Assembly (NCBI RefSeq): GCF_010731775.1 | Contig: NZ_AP022590.1 | Location: 2,728,001 to 2,792,000, forward strand | Source of the DNA: Mycobacterium mantenii | Lineage (GTDB): Bacteria; Actinomycetota; Actinomycetes; Mycobacteriales; Mycobacteriaceae | Direction: 5' to 3' | DNA length: 64,000 nucleotides | Part shown: one piece after another, positions 19,616-28,161 of the stretch | Numbering within the stretch: position 1 is the stretch's first letter | Layout of the letters: each line of letters starts with the position of its first letter | Notes under the pieces: generated by a model | The model's database searches: none | What the model was told of the DNA's origin: nothing | Seen by the model: the letters and a program-made list of their open reading frames with translations, nothing else | Translations under genes and position numbers: made by a program

Positions 19616-21112
19616 ATGCCGAAAGCCCAGGACTGGGGAGAAACGCTCGAGGACCTCGAGCGGCGCCGTCAGCAGGCGTGGGACATGGGCGGGCCGGAGC
19701 GGCTCGACAAACATCGCAGCAAGGGCAAGCTCGACGCGCGGGCGCGAATCGAGTACCTCCTCGATCCGGGCACATTCCGCGAACTCGGCACCCTGGTTGG
19801 TGGCGAGATCGCGGCCGACGGCTTGGTCGTCGGCTCCGGTGAGATCAACGGCTCACCGCTGATGCTGGGCGCCGAGGACTTCACCACCATGGCGGGCAGC
19901 ATCGGGCCCGGCGGCAACTCGAAGCGGTACCGCATCGCCGAACTGGCGCTGCGAGACAAGATTCCGTTGGTGATGCTGCTCGAAGGCGCCGGCTTTCGCC
20001 CCACCGGCGCGCATTACGGGCGCACCCCCACCGATCTGCTCGCCCAGGCGCAGTGCTCGGGCCGGGTGCCGACCGTCGCGGCCGTGCTCGGCCCCTCCGC
20101 CGGACATGGCGCGCTGGTGGCCCCGGTCTGCGACTTCCGGATCATGAGCGCCCAGGGGGCGATCTTCACCGCCGGACCACCCGTCGTCAAAGAGTCCACC
20201 GGAGAAGAGATTTCGAAGGAAGACCTCGGCGGGCCGACCGTCGCTTTGCCCAGCGGGGTGATCCACAACGTCGCCGACAACGACGCGGCGGTCCTCGACG
20301 ACGTCCGGCGCTATCTGTCGTACTTCCCGCCGAGCGCCTGGTCCTACCCGCCACCACTGCCCGCGGACGGGACCACTGGGCCGCGGCAGACGCCGGAGCT
20401 GCTCGACATCGTGTCCCGGGACAACCGCCGCGTCTACGACATGCGTGCCGTGCTCGACGTCGTATTCGACATCCCCGACTGGTTCGAGGTACAGCCGCAG
20501 TTCGGCAAGGCGATCATCTGCGGGCTCGCCCGCCTCGGCGGCCATCCGGTCGCGGTAGTGGCCAACCAGCCGCAGGTGCTGGCCGGCTCCATCGACGCCG
20601 ACGCCGCCGACAAGGCCGCGCACTTCATCATGGTGGCCGACTCGTTTCACCTGCCCATCGTGTTCCTTGCCGACAATCCCGGCATGCTGCCCGGCAGCCG
20701 CTCCGAGCGCAGCGGTGTGTTACGTGCCGGCGCGCGGATGTTCGCCGCGCAGACCGCCGCCACCACGTTGAAACTGCATGTCACGCTGCGCAAGGCGTAT
20801 GGGTTCGGGTCCATGGTCATGTCGCTGTTGGGCTTCGACCATCAGGTCGCGACTTTCGCGTACCCCGGCGCGACGATGGGCGCCATGAGCGCCGCGGCGC
20901 TCAGCCGCGCGTCACACGCCGGCGAAGACCTCTCGGTCAAGCTGCGCGACGCCGAGCTGCAGGCGTCCTTCCGGTCCGCCGAGCACATGGGCTTCGACGA
21001 ACTGATCGATCCCCGGGAGACGCGTGACGCCCTGCTCGCCTCTCTGAAGCGCGGCCTGTCCAGCAGGCAGGCGGCCGCCGAACCGGTCACCCGGACCGTC
21101 ATCATGCCTTAG
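19616..21112 (+). CDS. Acyl-CoA carboxylase carboxyltransferase (beta) subunit-like protein
   Basis: The 498-residue protein has the two crotonase-fold halves of carboxyltransferase beta chains: KLDARARIEYLLDPGTF at the start, GAGFRPTGAHYGR in the N half, and FLADNPGMLPGSRSER with KAYGFGSMVMSL in the C half. In biotin-dependent carboxylases this subunit moves CO2 from biotin to an acyl-CoA. No biotin carboxylase/BCCP gene lies beside it, so it must use a distant alpha subunit or has another role. It is divergent from the LLM-P450 pair, and its coding frame is clean. Confidence 0.85.
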   Translation: MPKAQDWGETLEDLERRRQQAWDMGGPERLDKHRSKGKLDARARIEYLLDPGTFRELGTLVGGEIAADGLVVGSGEINGSPLMLGAEDFTTMAGSIGPGGNSKRYRIAELALRDKIPLVMLLEGAGFRPTGAHYGRTPTDLLAQAQCSGRVPTVAAVLGPSAGHGALVAPVCDFRIMSAQGAIFTAGPPVVKESTGEEISKEDLGGPTVALPSGVIHNVADNDAAVLDDVRRYLSYFPPSAWSYPPPLPADGTTGPRQTPELLDIVSRDNRRVYDMRAVLDVVFDIPDWFEVQPQFGKAIICGLARLGGHPVAVVANQPQVLAGSIDADAADKAAHFIMVADSFHLPIVFLADNPGMLPGSRSERSGVLRAGARMFAAQTAATTLKLHVTLRKAYGFGSMVMSLLGFDHQVATFAYPGATMGAMSAAALSRASHAGEDLSVKLRDAELQASFRSAEHMGFDELIDPRETRDALLASLKRGLSSRQAAAEPVTRTVIMP

Positions 21113-21143
21113 GACTGCCGCGAAACTGCAACTAGCGACGCGT

Positions 21144-22208
21144 TTACCGAGTGGGAGCGTCGGTAGTTACAGTCTCGCGGTAATGAGCGACGATCGGCTC
21201 GAGCTCGTCGGGTGTGGCACCGTGCATGATGACCGCGTCGGCCCCGTAGTCGAATTCCTTGCGGATGCGGTCCACGCACTGCTGCGCCGACCCGGTGGCC
21301 GACGGTTCCAGCCATTCGTCGGGAATCAGCGTCGCGATGTGCTCGATCTGCTCGGCCGTGCCCTTGTGATCGATCCCGCCCGCGATCGAGGTAACCACCG
21401 GGTCTTCCCGGAAGCGTTGCAGCACAGCGGGATCCCAGTTGTTGGTCTCGACCAGCAGATCGCCGTAGCCCTGCAGATAGGTGGCCAGGCGCGCCACGGT
21501 CTTCTTCAACCGCAGTTCCTCGGGCAGATGGTCACCGACGGTGGCGAAACACGACCACACCCGGACGCTGTCGGGGTCACGGCCGGCCTTCTCCGCGGCC
21601 GACTTCACGGTTTTGACGCTGTGCTGCAGGGTCTCGGGGGTGAAGTAGGTATGCAGTATGACGTCGTCGAACACGCGTCCCCCTAGCGCGAGCGTGTTGG
21701 GCCCGAAGGCCACCAGCGCCAACCGTATGTCTTCGTTGAAGTCGGGATCGAGGAACAGGATGGGGTACTTGCCCATCGGGCCGTCGTGGTTGAAGATCAG
21801 CTCGCCATGCCACAGCCGGCGCATGACCCGGGCCCAGTCCTCCATCTGCGCCGTCGTCACCGGCGGGATGCCGAAGGCCCCGTAGATCGCGGCGATGCCA
21901 CGGCCGATGCCCAGGGTGAACCGGCCGCCGGACAGGCGATGCATCGTGGTCCCCCACGAGCCGGTGATCAAGGGATGGCGGGTGTTGTGATTGGTTGCGG
22001 CGGTGGCGATCTGCATTCGATTGGTCACCGCGCACGCCGCCCCCACCAGAGACGACGCCTCTTTGACGTTCCACCGCTCGGAGATGAAGGCGGTGCCGAA
22101 GCCGAGTTCCTCGCCGCGACGGGCCTCGTCCATCAAGGTTGCCGGGCCCTCACCACCGGCCCCGGCCAGCAGGTAGAAGCCCAATTCGTCAAGCGAACGC
22201 TCACTCAA
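21144..22208 (-). CDS. LLM-class (F420-dependent type) oxidoreductase
   Basis: The 354-residue luciferase-like protein contains GFGTAFISERWNVKEAS, ATAATNHNTRHP, GGRFTLGIGRGIAA and a long C-terminal helical region. The start is a TTG at 22208 that overlaps the NTF2-like gene's stop (TTGA), with AGGGG about 9 bases upstream. It is the last of five coupled minus-strand genes (SnoaL, monooxygenase, hydrolase, NTF2-like, LLM). It would transfer hydride between F420 and an organic substrate. Confidence 0.85.
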   Translation of the reverse strand: MSERSLDELGFYLLAGAGGEGPATLMDEARRGEELGFGTAFISERWNVKEASSLVGAACAVTNRMQIATAATNHNTRHPLITGSWGTTMHRLSGGRFTLGIGRGIAAIYGAFGIPPVTTAQMEDWARVMRRLWHGELIFNHDGPMGKYPILFLDPDFNEDIRLALVAFGPNTLALGGRVFDDVILHTYFTPETLQHSVKTVKSAAEKAGRDPDSVRVWSCFATVGDHLPEELRLKKTVARLATYLQGYGDLLVETNNWDPAVLQRFREDPVVTSIAGGIDHKGTAEQIEHIATLIPDEWLEPSATGSAQQCVDRIRKEFDYGADAVIMHGATPDELEPIVAHYRETVTTDAPTR

Positions 22209-22585
22209 TTCCAAACCCCTTGCTGGTAGCCGCAGTTCCACACCTCGGTTATCTTGCCATCGACGACGCGGAACACCTCGATGCTGGCGATGTTGGTCTC
22301 GGTGCCGTCCTTGGTGGTGATCGTCGAGTCGTAGACGATCGCCACGTGCTCGCCGTCGTCGCCCTCGATGACAACGTTGAGGTCGAAGTGCAGCGAGTCG
22401 GCCATCTGCCACATGTCCGCCACCCGCTGCACCGCTTCGGCGTGGGTCAGCGTGCGCGCCCCGCCGACTTCGTGCCGAATCACTGTGTCGGCCAACAGTT
22501 CCGCGGCCAGGCCGATGTTGCATTCGTTCCACACGACGAGGTTGTAGAGCTCGACCACCGTACGTGCCGTCCACGTGGCCGCCAT
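22205..22585 (-). CDS. NTF2-like / SnoaL-type small protein
   Basis: The 126-residue product has an NTF2-like alpha+beta profile (VVELYNLVVWNE, HAEAVQRVADMWQ, IASIEVFRVVDGKITEVWNCG). These cone-shaped proteins act as isomerases, hydrolases or binding proteins on polycyclic or hydrophobic substrates. Both junctions are coupled: the ATG overlaps the upstream hydrolase stop (ATGA) and its own stop overlaps the LLM start (TTGA). Confidence 0.8.
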   Translation of the reverse strand: MAATWTARTVVELYNLVVWNECNIGLAAELLADTVIRHEVGGARTLTHAEAVQRVADMWQMADSLHFDLNVVIEGDDGEHVAIVYDSTITTKDGTETNIASIEVFRVVDGKITEVWNCGYQQGVWN

Positions 22586-23742
22586 CAGTCGGGCACCGGG
22601 TCGTCTTGGCGCGAGGCGACGTCGCGCAGAAAACGGTCGGTGACGCACTGCACGCGCCGCGAGAAGATGTGTCCGACGTGGCTGCCGTCATACCAGTACA
22701 GTTGACCACCCCACCGTTCCTGCAAGGCATCGGTGGGCTCGCGCATCGCCATCCGGTCGTGCCACGCTCCGACGATGAGCCGGCGATCCGGCGGCGGGGC
22801 CGGAGTGACCGCCAAGGGATCGATCACCGACGTCAGCTGGCTGACCACGGGGGATTCCAGCAGTTCGCGAAACCCGTCCCGCGACGGGCCCCACCGCTGC
22901 AGGTGCCGCGCGATCATGGCGTTGAGCCCCAGGATGGGCGTGTAGAGGGCGACGGCGTCGGTCTGCTTCTCCAGGTGCGAAACCAGCGCGGCCACCGGAG
23001 TGCCCATCGAAATCCCGGCCACCACAACGGCGGTGGCTTGCGGCTGCACCCAGCGCACGACGGCGCGCACCTCGGAGACCACGCGCATCATTCCCGCGAC
23101 ATTGCCCAGCGGATCCATGTCGGGATAGACCGGCCATTGGCGCCGTCGGCAACCGTGGCCGGGCTGCACCGGCAGCGCGACGTTGAACCCCAGCTTGTGA
23201 TGCAGCCGTCCGATCCGGGACAGCAGCAGGTCTTCGGTGCCACCCTGGCCGGCGCCGTGTACCCATACCAACCACGGCCTGGGCCCGTCGTGGTGCCGGC
23301 ACAGGTGCACCACCGCCCGAGCCGGCCCGCCAAGGCCGTCGGCCTCCAGCGTGGCGGGCAACGCCGGGTCGTGCTCGAAGGCCATCCGTTCATACGCCAG
23401 ACCCGCGATGCTGCGCCTGTGTATGGAGGTTGCCCGCAACGGTTTCGGGTCGACATGGGCGCGGTCGATACCGAGCGACGAAAGCTCCTCGGCCGCGGCG
23501 GTGCACGCATCCAACGGCCGCATCGCCGCGGGGCTTCTGCCCAGCAGCGAAAAGCCGCTCAGCACCAGCTCGTCGAGCATCGCCTCGCCGAACTGGCGCG
23601 CACCGCGTGGCGACAGTGGCGCCCAGCCGGTCGACTCTTGCAGCCCGGCGACCGTGCGCGGCACCAGCATTCCCAGTTCGCGGGCCACGTCTTTGGCCAG
23701 TCCCAGTCCGTTCAATGCCATTGCCATGTCGCTCACCTTCAC
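22585..23742 (-). CDS. Alpha/beta hydrolase
   Basis: The 385-residue protein has VWVHGAGQGG near the oxyanion hole, the nucleophile elbow GISMGT, an acid candidate in GAWHDRM and a His candidate in GSHVGH, so the Ser-Asp-His triad can be intact. About 130 N-terminal residues precede the core fold. The GTG at 23742 lies three bases after the monooxygenase stop. In this operon it may cleave the ester expected from a Baeyer-Villiger-type step; this is inference. Confidence 0.8.
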   Translation of the reverse strand: MKVSDMAMALNGLGLAKDVARELGMLVPRTVAGLQESTGWAPLSPRGARQFGEAMLDELVLSGFSLLGRSPAAMRPLDACTAAAEELSSLGIDRAHVDPKPLRATSIHRRSIAGLAYERMAFEHDPALPATLEADGLGGPARAVVHLCRHHDGPRPWLVWVHGAGQGGTEDLLLSRIGRLHHKLGFNVALPVQPGHGCRRRQWPVYPDMDPLGNVAGMMRVVSEVRAVVRWVQPQATAVVVAGISMGTPVAALVSHLEKQTDAVALYTPILGLNAMIARHLQRWGPSRDGFRELLESPVVSQLTSVIDPLAVTPAPPPDRRLIVGAWHDRMAMREPTDALQERWGGQLYWYDGSHVGHIFSRRVQCVTDRFLRDVASRQDDPVPD

Positions 23743-23745
23743 CAG

Positions 23746-25368
23746 CTAGGCCAGCTTGAAACCGGTGTATCCGCCGGTCGCGATTTCGTCGCAGCGGCGC
23801 CGGTATTCGGGAATGCCGCCGGTATAACCCTTGTACATCCGCTTCTTGCCCGGCACGTTGCCGCCGTTGTACCAGGAGTTGCACGACTGGTGAACCAACA
23901 CCGTCGGCGCAACCAGCGCGGTGGCGTGTTCGATCCAACCCTGCTGAGCGGTGCTCAGCGCCTCAATGGTGCGAAGGTCGTTGGCGCGCAAATACGCAAT
24001 GCAGTCACCGATCCACTCCACGTGCTGTTCGAGCGCGGCGACGAAGTTCGTGGCGGCGCTCGGGCTGCCCGGGCCCTGAACCGTGAAAAGGTTCGGGAAG
24101 CCGGCGACCGCGATGCCCAGATACGACAGCGGTCCTTCGGTGGCCCAGAATTCGCCCAGCGACATCCCGCCTCGACCGCGGACGTCGATCCGGCTGAGCG
24201 CGCCTGTCATGGCATCGAATCCGGTGGCGTAGACGATGACGTCGAGTTCGTGCAGCTGGTTCTCGGTGCGGATGCCGCCCGGTGTGACCTCGCGGATCGG
24301 CGACTTCCGCAGATCGACCAGGGTGACGTTGTCCCGGTTGAACGTTTCGTAGTAGCCCTGGTCGATGATCGGTCGCTTGCACGCAAAGGAATGCACCGGC
24401 ACCAATGACGCGGCGGTGTCCGGGTCTTTGACGATCCGGGCCACCGCCTCGCCGTACAGTGTGGCGGCCATCCGGTTGGCCTCGATGTCGAAGAAGATGT
24501 CGCCCCAGTTCAACGCGCCCATCACACCGTTCTCCTCGATGGCGCGCAGCTGTTCCTCGCGTGTCGCCGACTTCAGCGGTGGCCTGCCGAGCATCTCGAG
24601 CAGGACGGAGAAGGCGCTCAACCGCGCCGCCCCGATCGGGTGGGCTCGTTGGGCAGCCCGAATGTCGTCGTAACGCGCCTTCATCTCGTCGAGTTCGCCC
24701 GGCTCGAACCGGCGCACCCGCCAGGGCAGCGTGTAGGCGGGCGAGCGCTGAAACACGCTCAGGTGCAGGGCTTCTCGGGCAACCACCGGAATGAGCTGAA
24801 CGCCGGTCGAGCCGGTGCCGATGACGCCGACGCGCTTGCCGGTGAGGTCCGCGCCGCCCTCGGGCCAGCGGCTGGTGAACAGTGAGGTCCTGGCGAAGGT
24901 GTCCATTCCGGGAATGTCGGGTTCCAGCGGCACCGACAAAATGCCCGAGGCGGCGACGACGAACGGCACCCGGAAGGATTCGCCGGCTTCGGTGCGCACC
25001 AGCCACACGCCGGCCCCTTCGTCGAACGTCATCGCGACGACCTTGGTGCCGAATTGGATGTCGCGACGGAGGTCGAGCCGGTCGGCCACGAAGTTCAGAT
25101 AGGCCTCGATCTCGGGCTGGGCCGGCATCGACTCGGTCCAAACCCACTCCTGCTGAATCTCTTCGGAGAAGCTGTAGGAGTATTCGATGCTCTCGATGTC
25201 ACATCGTGCACCCGGGTACCGGTTGAAAAGCCAGGTGCCGCCGACGTTTCCGGCCATCTCGAGCACCCGGGTCGATATCCCGAGTTGCCGCAGCCGGTGC
25301 AGCATGTACAGCCCGGAGAATCCGGCGCCGATGATGAGCACATCGAACGATGTGTCAGCTTCGGCCAT
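23746..25368 (-). CDS. Flavin-dependent monooxygenase (Baeyer-Villiger-like)
   Basis: The 540-residue protein has an FAD site (GAGFSG at 15-20), the GGTWLFNRYPGARCD stretch typical of BVMOs and an NADPH site (GTGSTG at 184-189). The BVMO fingerprint FxGxxxHxxxW is altered: residues 158-168 read FARTSLFTSRW, with Arg for Gly and Phe for His. It is therefore BVMO-related but may not do classical Baeyer-Villiger chemistry. The ATG at 25368 overlaps the 3' end of the SnoaL pseudogene; two GTGs just upstream are alternatives. The downstream hydrolase fits ester cleavage. Confidence 0.88.
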   Translation of the reverse strand: MAEADTSFDVLIIGAGFSGLYMLHRLRQLGISTRVLEMAGNVGGTWLFNRYPGARCDIESIEYSYSFSEEIQQEWVWTESMPAQPEIEAYLNFVADRLDLRRDIQFGTKVVAMTFDEGAGVWLVRTEAGESFRVPFVVAASGILSVPLEPDIPGMDTFARTSLFTSRWPEGGADLTGKRVGVIGTGSTGVQLIPVVAREALHLSVFQRSPAYTLPWRVRRFEPGELDEMKARYDDIRAAQRAHPIGAARLSAFSVLLEMLGRPPLKSATREEQLRAIEENGVMGALNWGDIFFDIEANRMAATLYGEAVARIVKDPDTAASLVPVHSFACKRPIIDQGYYETFNRDNVTLVDLRKSPIREVTPGGIRTENQLHELDVIVYATGFDAMTGALSRIDVRGRGGMSLGEFWATEGPLSYLGIAVAGFPNLFTVQGPGSPSAATNFVAALEQHVEWIGDCIAYLRANDLRTIEALSTAQQGWIEHATALVAPTVLVHQSCNSWYNGGNVPGKKRMYKGYTGGIPEYRRRCDEIATGGYTGFKLA

Positions 25369-25825
25369 CGTCACCACCGGTCATCTTCAAGATGGTTCGG
25401 GTCAGGTGCAGGCTTTTGATCCGCCAGCGGCCGTCGCTCTTCTGGTAGGTCTCGTGGTAGTGACCGGCCCCGTACAACTCGCGGCCGTCACCGAAGATCA
25501 GCAGGTCCTCCATCGCTCAGATGCCGGTCGCGGTGGTGGCCGAGGTGAGGCTGAGCTCGGGGGTGTGACTTTCCTGCAGAGGAAGTGCAGGGTCGCCTAC
25601 GTTCTCGAGCCCGCCCATCACCACGGGAACGAAGTTGTCAACGCCTTCGATCGGTGCCGCGGTCATGGGATCGGCGCCGGCGGTCGACACCGCCATGTCC
25701 AGCCTGACTACGACGTCGGTGGTGAACACGTCGCGCCAGGCTTCGACGTCCTTGGTGTCGAGAAAGCGACAGTAGCGTGCCTTCAACTGGCGAAGCGCTT
25801 CCAGCTCGTCAGCCGCCTCAGTCAT
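25355..25825 (-). pseudogene. SnoaL-like protein interrupted by in-frame TGA
   Basis: One frame runs from the ATG at 25825 to the stop at 25355-25357 (156 residues), interrupted by TGA at 25517-25519. Before it the protein reads like an NTF2/SnoaL protein (RYCRFLDTKDVEAWRDVF); after it the fold continues (GAGHYHETYQKSDGRWRIKSL). The stop replaces what is probably a Trp codon, TGG to TGA, in TSATTATGI-W-AMEDLL. Truncation at residue 102 removes the last strands, so the product is probably non-functional. It is the first gene of the monooxygenase operon and overlaps its start. Confidence 0.8.
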
Positions 25826-25865
25826 GTCACTCCCTTGCCGCTTACGAACCAGACTGCTGAAATCT

Positions 25866-25886
25866 ATACTGTAACGGACTTAGTAT
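25866..25886. promoter_or_regulatory. Operator-like element between SnoaL and Rieske operons
   Basis: ATACTGTAA and, 5 bases later, TTAGTAT form an imperfect inverted repeat centred in the 85-base gap between two divergent operons. The left arm contains the TACTGTAA half-site seen at 31286-31304, 43832, 46354 and 49045. The site lies 25 bases before the Rieske GTG and 40 bases before the SnoaL ATG, so one regulator could act on both. Confidence 0.5.
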
Positions 25887-25910
25887 CTATCGGGAATTGA
25901 GAGGCTTCGC

Positions 25911-26918
25911 GTGAAAGTCCCATTCACCTGGAAGGTCACCGGCTGGTTCATGGTCGGCTGGTCGCCGGAGTTCCCCATCGGCGAGGTCCGGCCGCTGCAC
26001 TATTTCGGCGAGGATCTGGTGGCCTACCGGGACGAACAACGTGAGCTGCACGTCCTGGAAGCACACTGCAAACACCTCGGCGCGCACATCGGCCATGGCG
26101 GCAAGGTGATCGGCGACTGCGTCGAATGCCCCTTCCACGGATGGCGCTGGGGTCCGGACGGCACCAACCGATACATCCCCTATCAGCCGGACCGGCCCAA
26201 CCGCGGGCTACGGCTCAAGGTGTTCCCCGTGCGGGAGCAGTACGACTGCGTCTTCGTCTGGCACCACCCGGACGGCAAGGAGCCGCAATGGGAGATGCCG
26301 GACATCTTCCACAAGTTCCCGCAATTCGAGACCGATCCGGCGGCGTACTACCGGGCGTACCCGGAATTTTCCCGGCGCGCGGAACGGGAACCGGTGCATC
26401 CGCAAATCGTGGCCGAGAATGCCTCCGACAGTGCGCATTTCGAGTACGTGCACCACGCCACCGTGACGCCCCGGGTGCTGGACTGGAAGATCGTCGACCA
26501 GGAATGGCGGTTCGTCGCGGGCTGGCCGGATGCGCGTAGCGACAACCCCGACGATCTCGCGTTGCGCTTCCACAGCCACTTGTTCGGCCTCGGCGGTGCG
26601 ATCAGCGTCTTCGAGGGCGCACAGAATCATCGGCTGATCTTCACCTGCACACCGGTCGACGACGAATGCTCGGACCTGTTCTACTCGATCTGGTGGCCGC
26701 GGCTCCCCGGCGACACCGCGGCCATTCCCGACGGCAAACTGCGGGAGGTCATCGAGAAACAATTCCTGTCCACCGTGTTCGACGACCTGCAAATCTGGCG
26801 CTACCAGAAATACGTGGAACACCCCGCGCTGTCCAAGGTCGACGCGAAAGGCTATATGGCACTGAGGAAATGGGCGACACAATTCTATGATGTCGCTCCG
26901 GCGGGCGCCCCCGCATGA
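25911..26918 (+). CDS. Rieske non-haem iron oxygenase, KshA-like
   Basis: The 335-residue oxygenase has the Rieske cluster ligands CKHLGAH and CPFHGW at about residues 44-78, and the mononuclear iron site in NASDSAHFEYVHH, followed by a distal Asp candidate. Length and layout match the oxygenase of 3-ketosteroid 9-alpha-hydroxylase and related enzymes. It would hydroxylate a ring or hydrophobic substrate and needs a reductase that is not encoded nearby. It opens a plus-strand operon with overlapping junctions. Confidence 0.9.
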   Translation: MKVPFTWKVTGWFMVGWSPEFPIGEVRPLHYFGEDLVAYRDEQRELHVLEAHCKHLGAHIGHGGKVIGDCVECPFHGWRWGPDGTNRYIPYQPDRPNRGLRLKVFPVREQYDCVFVWHHPDGKEPQWEMPDIFHKFPQFETDPAAYYRAYPEFSRRAEREPVHPQIVAENASDSAHFEYVHHATVTPRVLDWKIVDQEWRFVAGWPDARSDNPDDLALRFHSHLFGLGGAISVFEGAQNHRLIFTCTPVDDECSDLFYSIWWPRLPGDTAAIPDGKLREVIEKQFLSTVFDDLQIWRYQKYVEHPALSKVDAKGYMALRKWATQFYDVAPAGAPA

Positions 26919-27544
26919 CGGACCGGCTGGCCGGACTGGTCGCACCCGAGCGCACCGCGATCGTCACCCAGGAGTGCCAGGGTGCGGTGATGGGCCCCGA
27001 TGCCGGGCTGGCGATGCTCGCCGAGGAGGCCCGCCGCGAGGCGCTGCCCAACATCGCGCGCCTGCTGCCCGCGGCCCGGGCGGCCGGGGTGCGCGTCGTG
27101 CACTGCCTGGTGCAGCGGCGGCCCGACGGGCTCGGCTCCAATCACAACGCGAAGATTTTCGCGATGGGCGGCGGCAGCCGGGTGGACATCACGCCCGGCA
27201 CGCCGGGTGCGGAGCTGCTGCCCGAATTGGGGCCGGAGCCTTCGGACTTGGCGTTGCGCCGGTGGCACGGCGTGGGCCCGATGGGCGGCACGGACCTGGA
27301 CGCGGTGCTGCGCAATCTCGGGGTGTCGACCATTGTCGTGGTTGGCGTTTCGCTGAACATCGCAATCCCAAATCTCGTCATGGACGCCGTCAACGCCGCC
27401 TACCGGGTGGTCCTGCCCCGCGATGCGGTCGCCGGTGTACCCGCCGACTATGGTGCAGCGATGATCGCCAACACGCTGTCGCTGCTGGCCACCATCACCA
27501 GCACCGACGATCTGCTCCGGGCATGGGACGAGGGAACGCGATGA
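26915..27544 (+). CDS. Isochorismatase-like hydrolase fold lacking the catalytic Cys
   Basis: The 209-residue product has the isochorismatase/cysteine-hydrolase fold (VVGVSLNIAIPNLVMDAVNAAY, VVLPRDAVAG). The canonical Cys after ATN is Ala at residue 150 (SLNIA). The first-strand Asp is Glu at residue 20 (TQECQ), and the usual Lys region reads ALRRWHG. The frame is clean, so it is probably a conserved non-hydrolytic variant rather than a decaying gene. Its ATG overlaps the Rieske stop and its stop overlaps the next gene. Confidence 0.8.
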   Translation: MTDRLAGLVAPERTAIVTQECQGAVMGPDAGLAMLAEEARREALPNIARLLPAARAAGVRVVHCLVQRRPDGLGSNHNAKIFAMGGGSRVDITPGTPGAELLPELGPEPSDLALRRWHGVGPMGGTDLDAVLRNLGVSTIVVVGVSLNIAIPNLVMDAVNAAYRVVLPRDAVAGVPADYGAAMIANTLSLLATITSTDDLLRAWDEGTR

Positions 27545-28161
27545 CCGAAACGGCGCCCGAAGTGCGTGGCGGATTCCCCGATGTCACCCCCGTGGAGCAC
27601 GCTCCCGCGGAACTGGGCCCGTTCGTCGCCGCTCTGCGTCGCCTGCAGGACCTGACCGTGTCCACTAAGCCGGACCCCGCGCTGTGGGCCGCCGCGACCG
27701 CGCACCTGGAGGACGCTTGCGCGCTGCTGGAGGGCCACGAGGTCCCGGAGACCGAGGCGGTGGCCGGCCGGGTGCTGAGCCTGCCCGGCCTGGCCCATCC
27801 CCTCATGCCGCCCTGGCTGTTGACCGAGTCCGGTCGCGACGGCGTGCGGATGGCCGGTCACTTCACCACGTCGCACATCGGCGGCAACCGGGCGGTGCAC
27901 GGCGGCATGATCCCGCTGTTCTATGACTGGCTGTTCGGCATGGTCGTGACCACCGCGGGCATCCGGCCGACGCGCACGGCCTATCTGCACGTCGACTTCC
28001 GCAACATCACCCCCATTGAACAGCCGCTGACCGCCCATGGCCGCATCACCAGCGTCGAGGGTAGGAAAGTTTTCATTGACGCTACTATGATAGCCGCCGA
28101 TGGAACCTTGCTCAGCGAAGCCAACGGCTTGATGGTTCGTTTGCTACCCCACCAGCCGTGA
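27541..28161 (+). CDS. PaaI-family hotdog thioesterase
   Basis: The 206-residue protein has a hotdog domain in its C-terminal two thirds (HIGGNRAVHGGMIPLFYDWLFG, LHVDFRNITPIEQPL), with the HGG turn that starts the hotdog helix. It should act on acyl-CoAs, as thioesterase or hydratase-like binding protein. Both ends overlap neighbours (ATGA and GTGA), placing it in the Rieske-FadD operon. Confidence 0.85.
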   Translation: MTETAPEVRGGFPDVTPVEHAPAELGPFVAALRRLQDLTVSTKPDPALWAAATAHLEDACALLEGHEVPETEAVAGRVLSLPGLAHPLMPPWLLTESGRDGVRMAGHFTTSHIGGNRAVHGGMIPLFYDWLFGMVVTTAGIRPTRTAYLHVDFRNITPIEQPLTAHGRITSVEGRKVFIDATMIAADGTLLSEANGLMVRLLPHQP

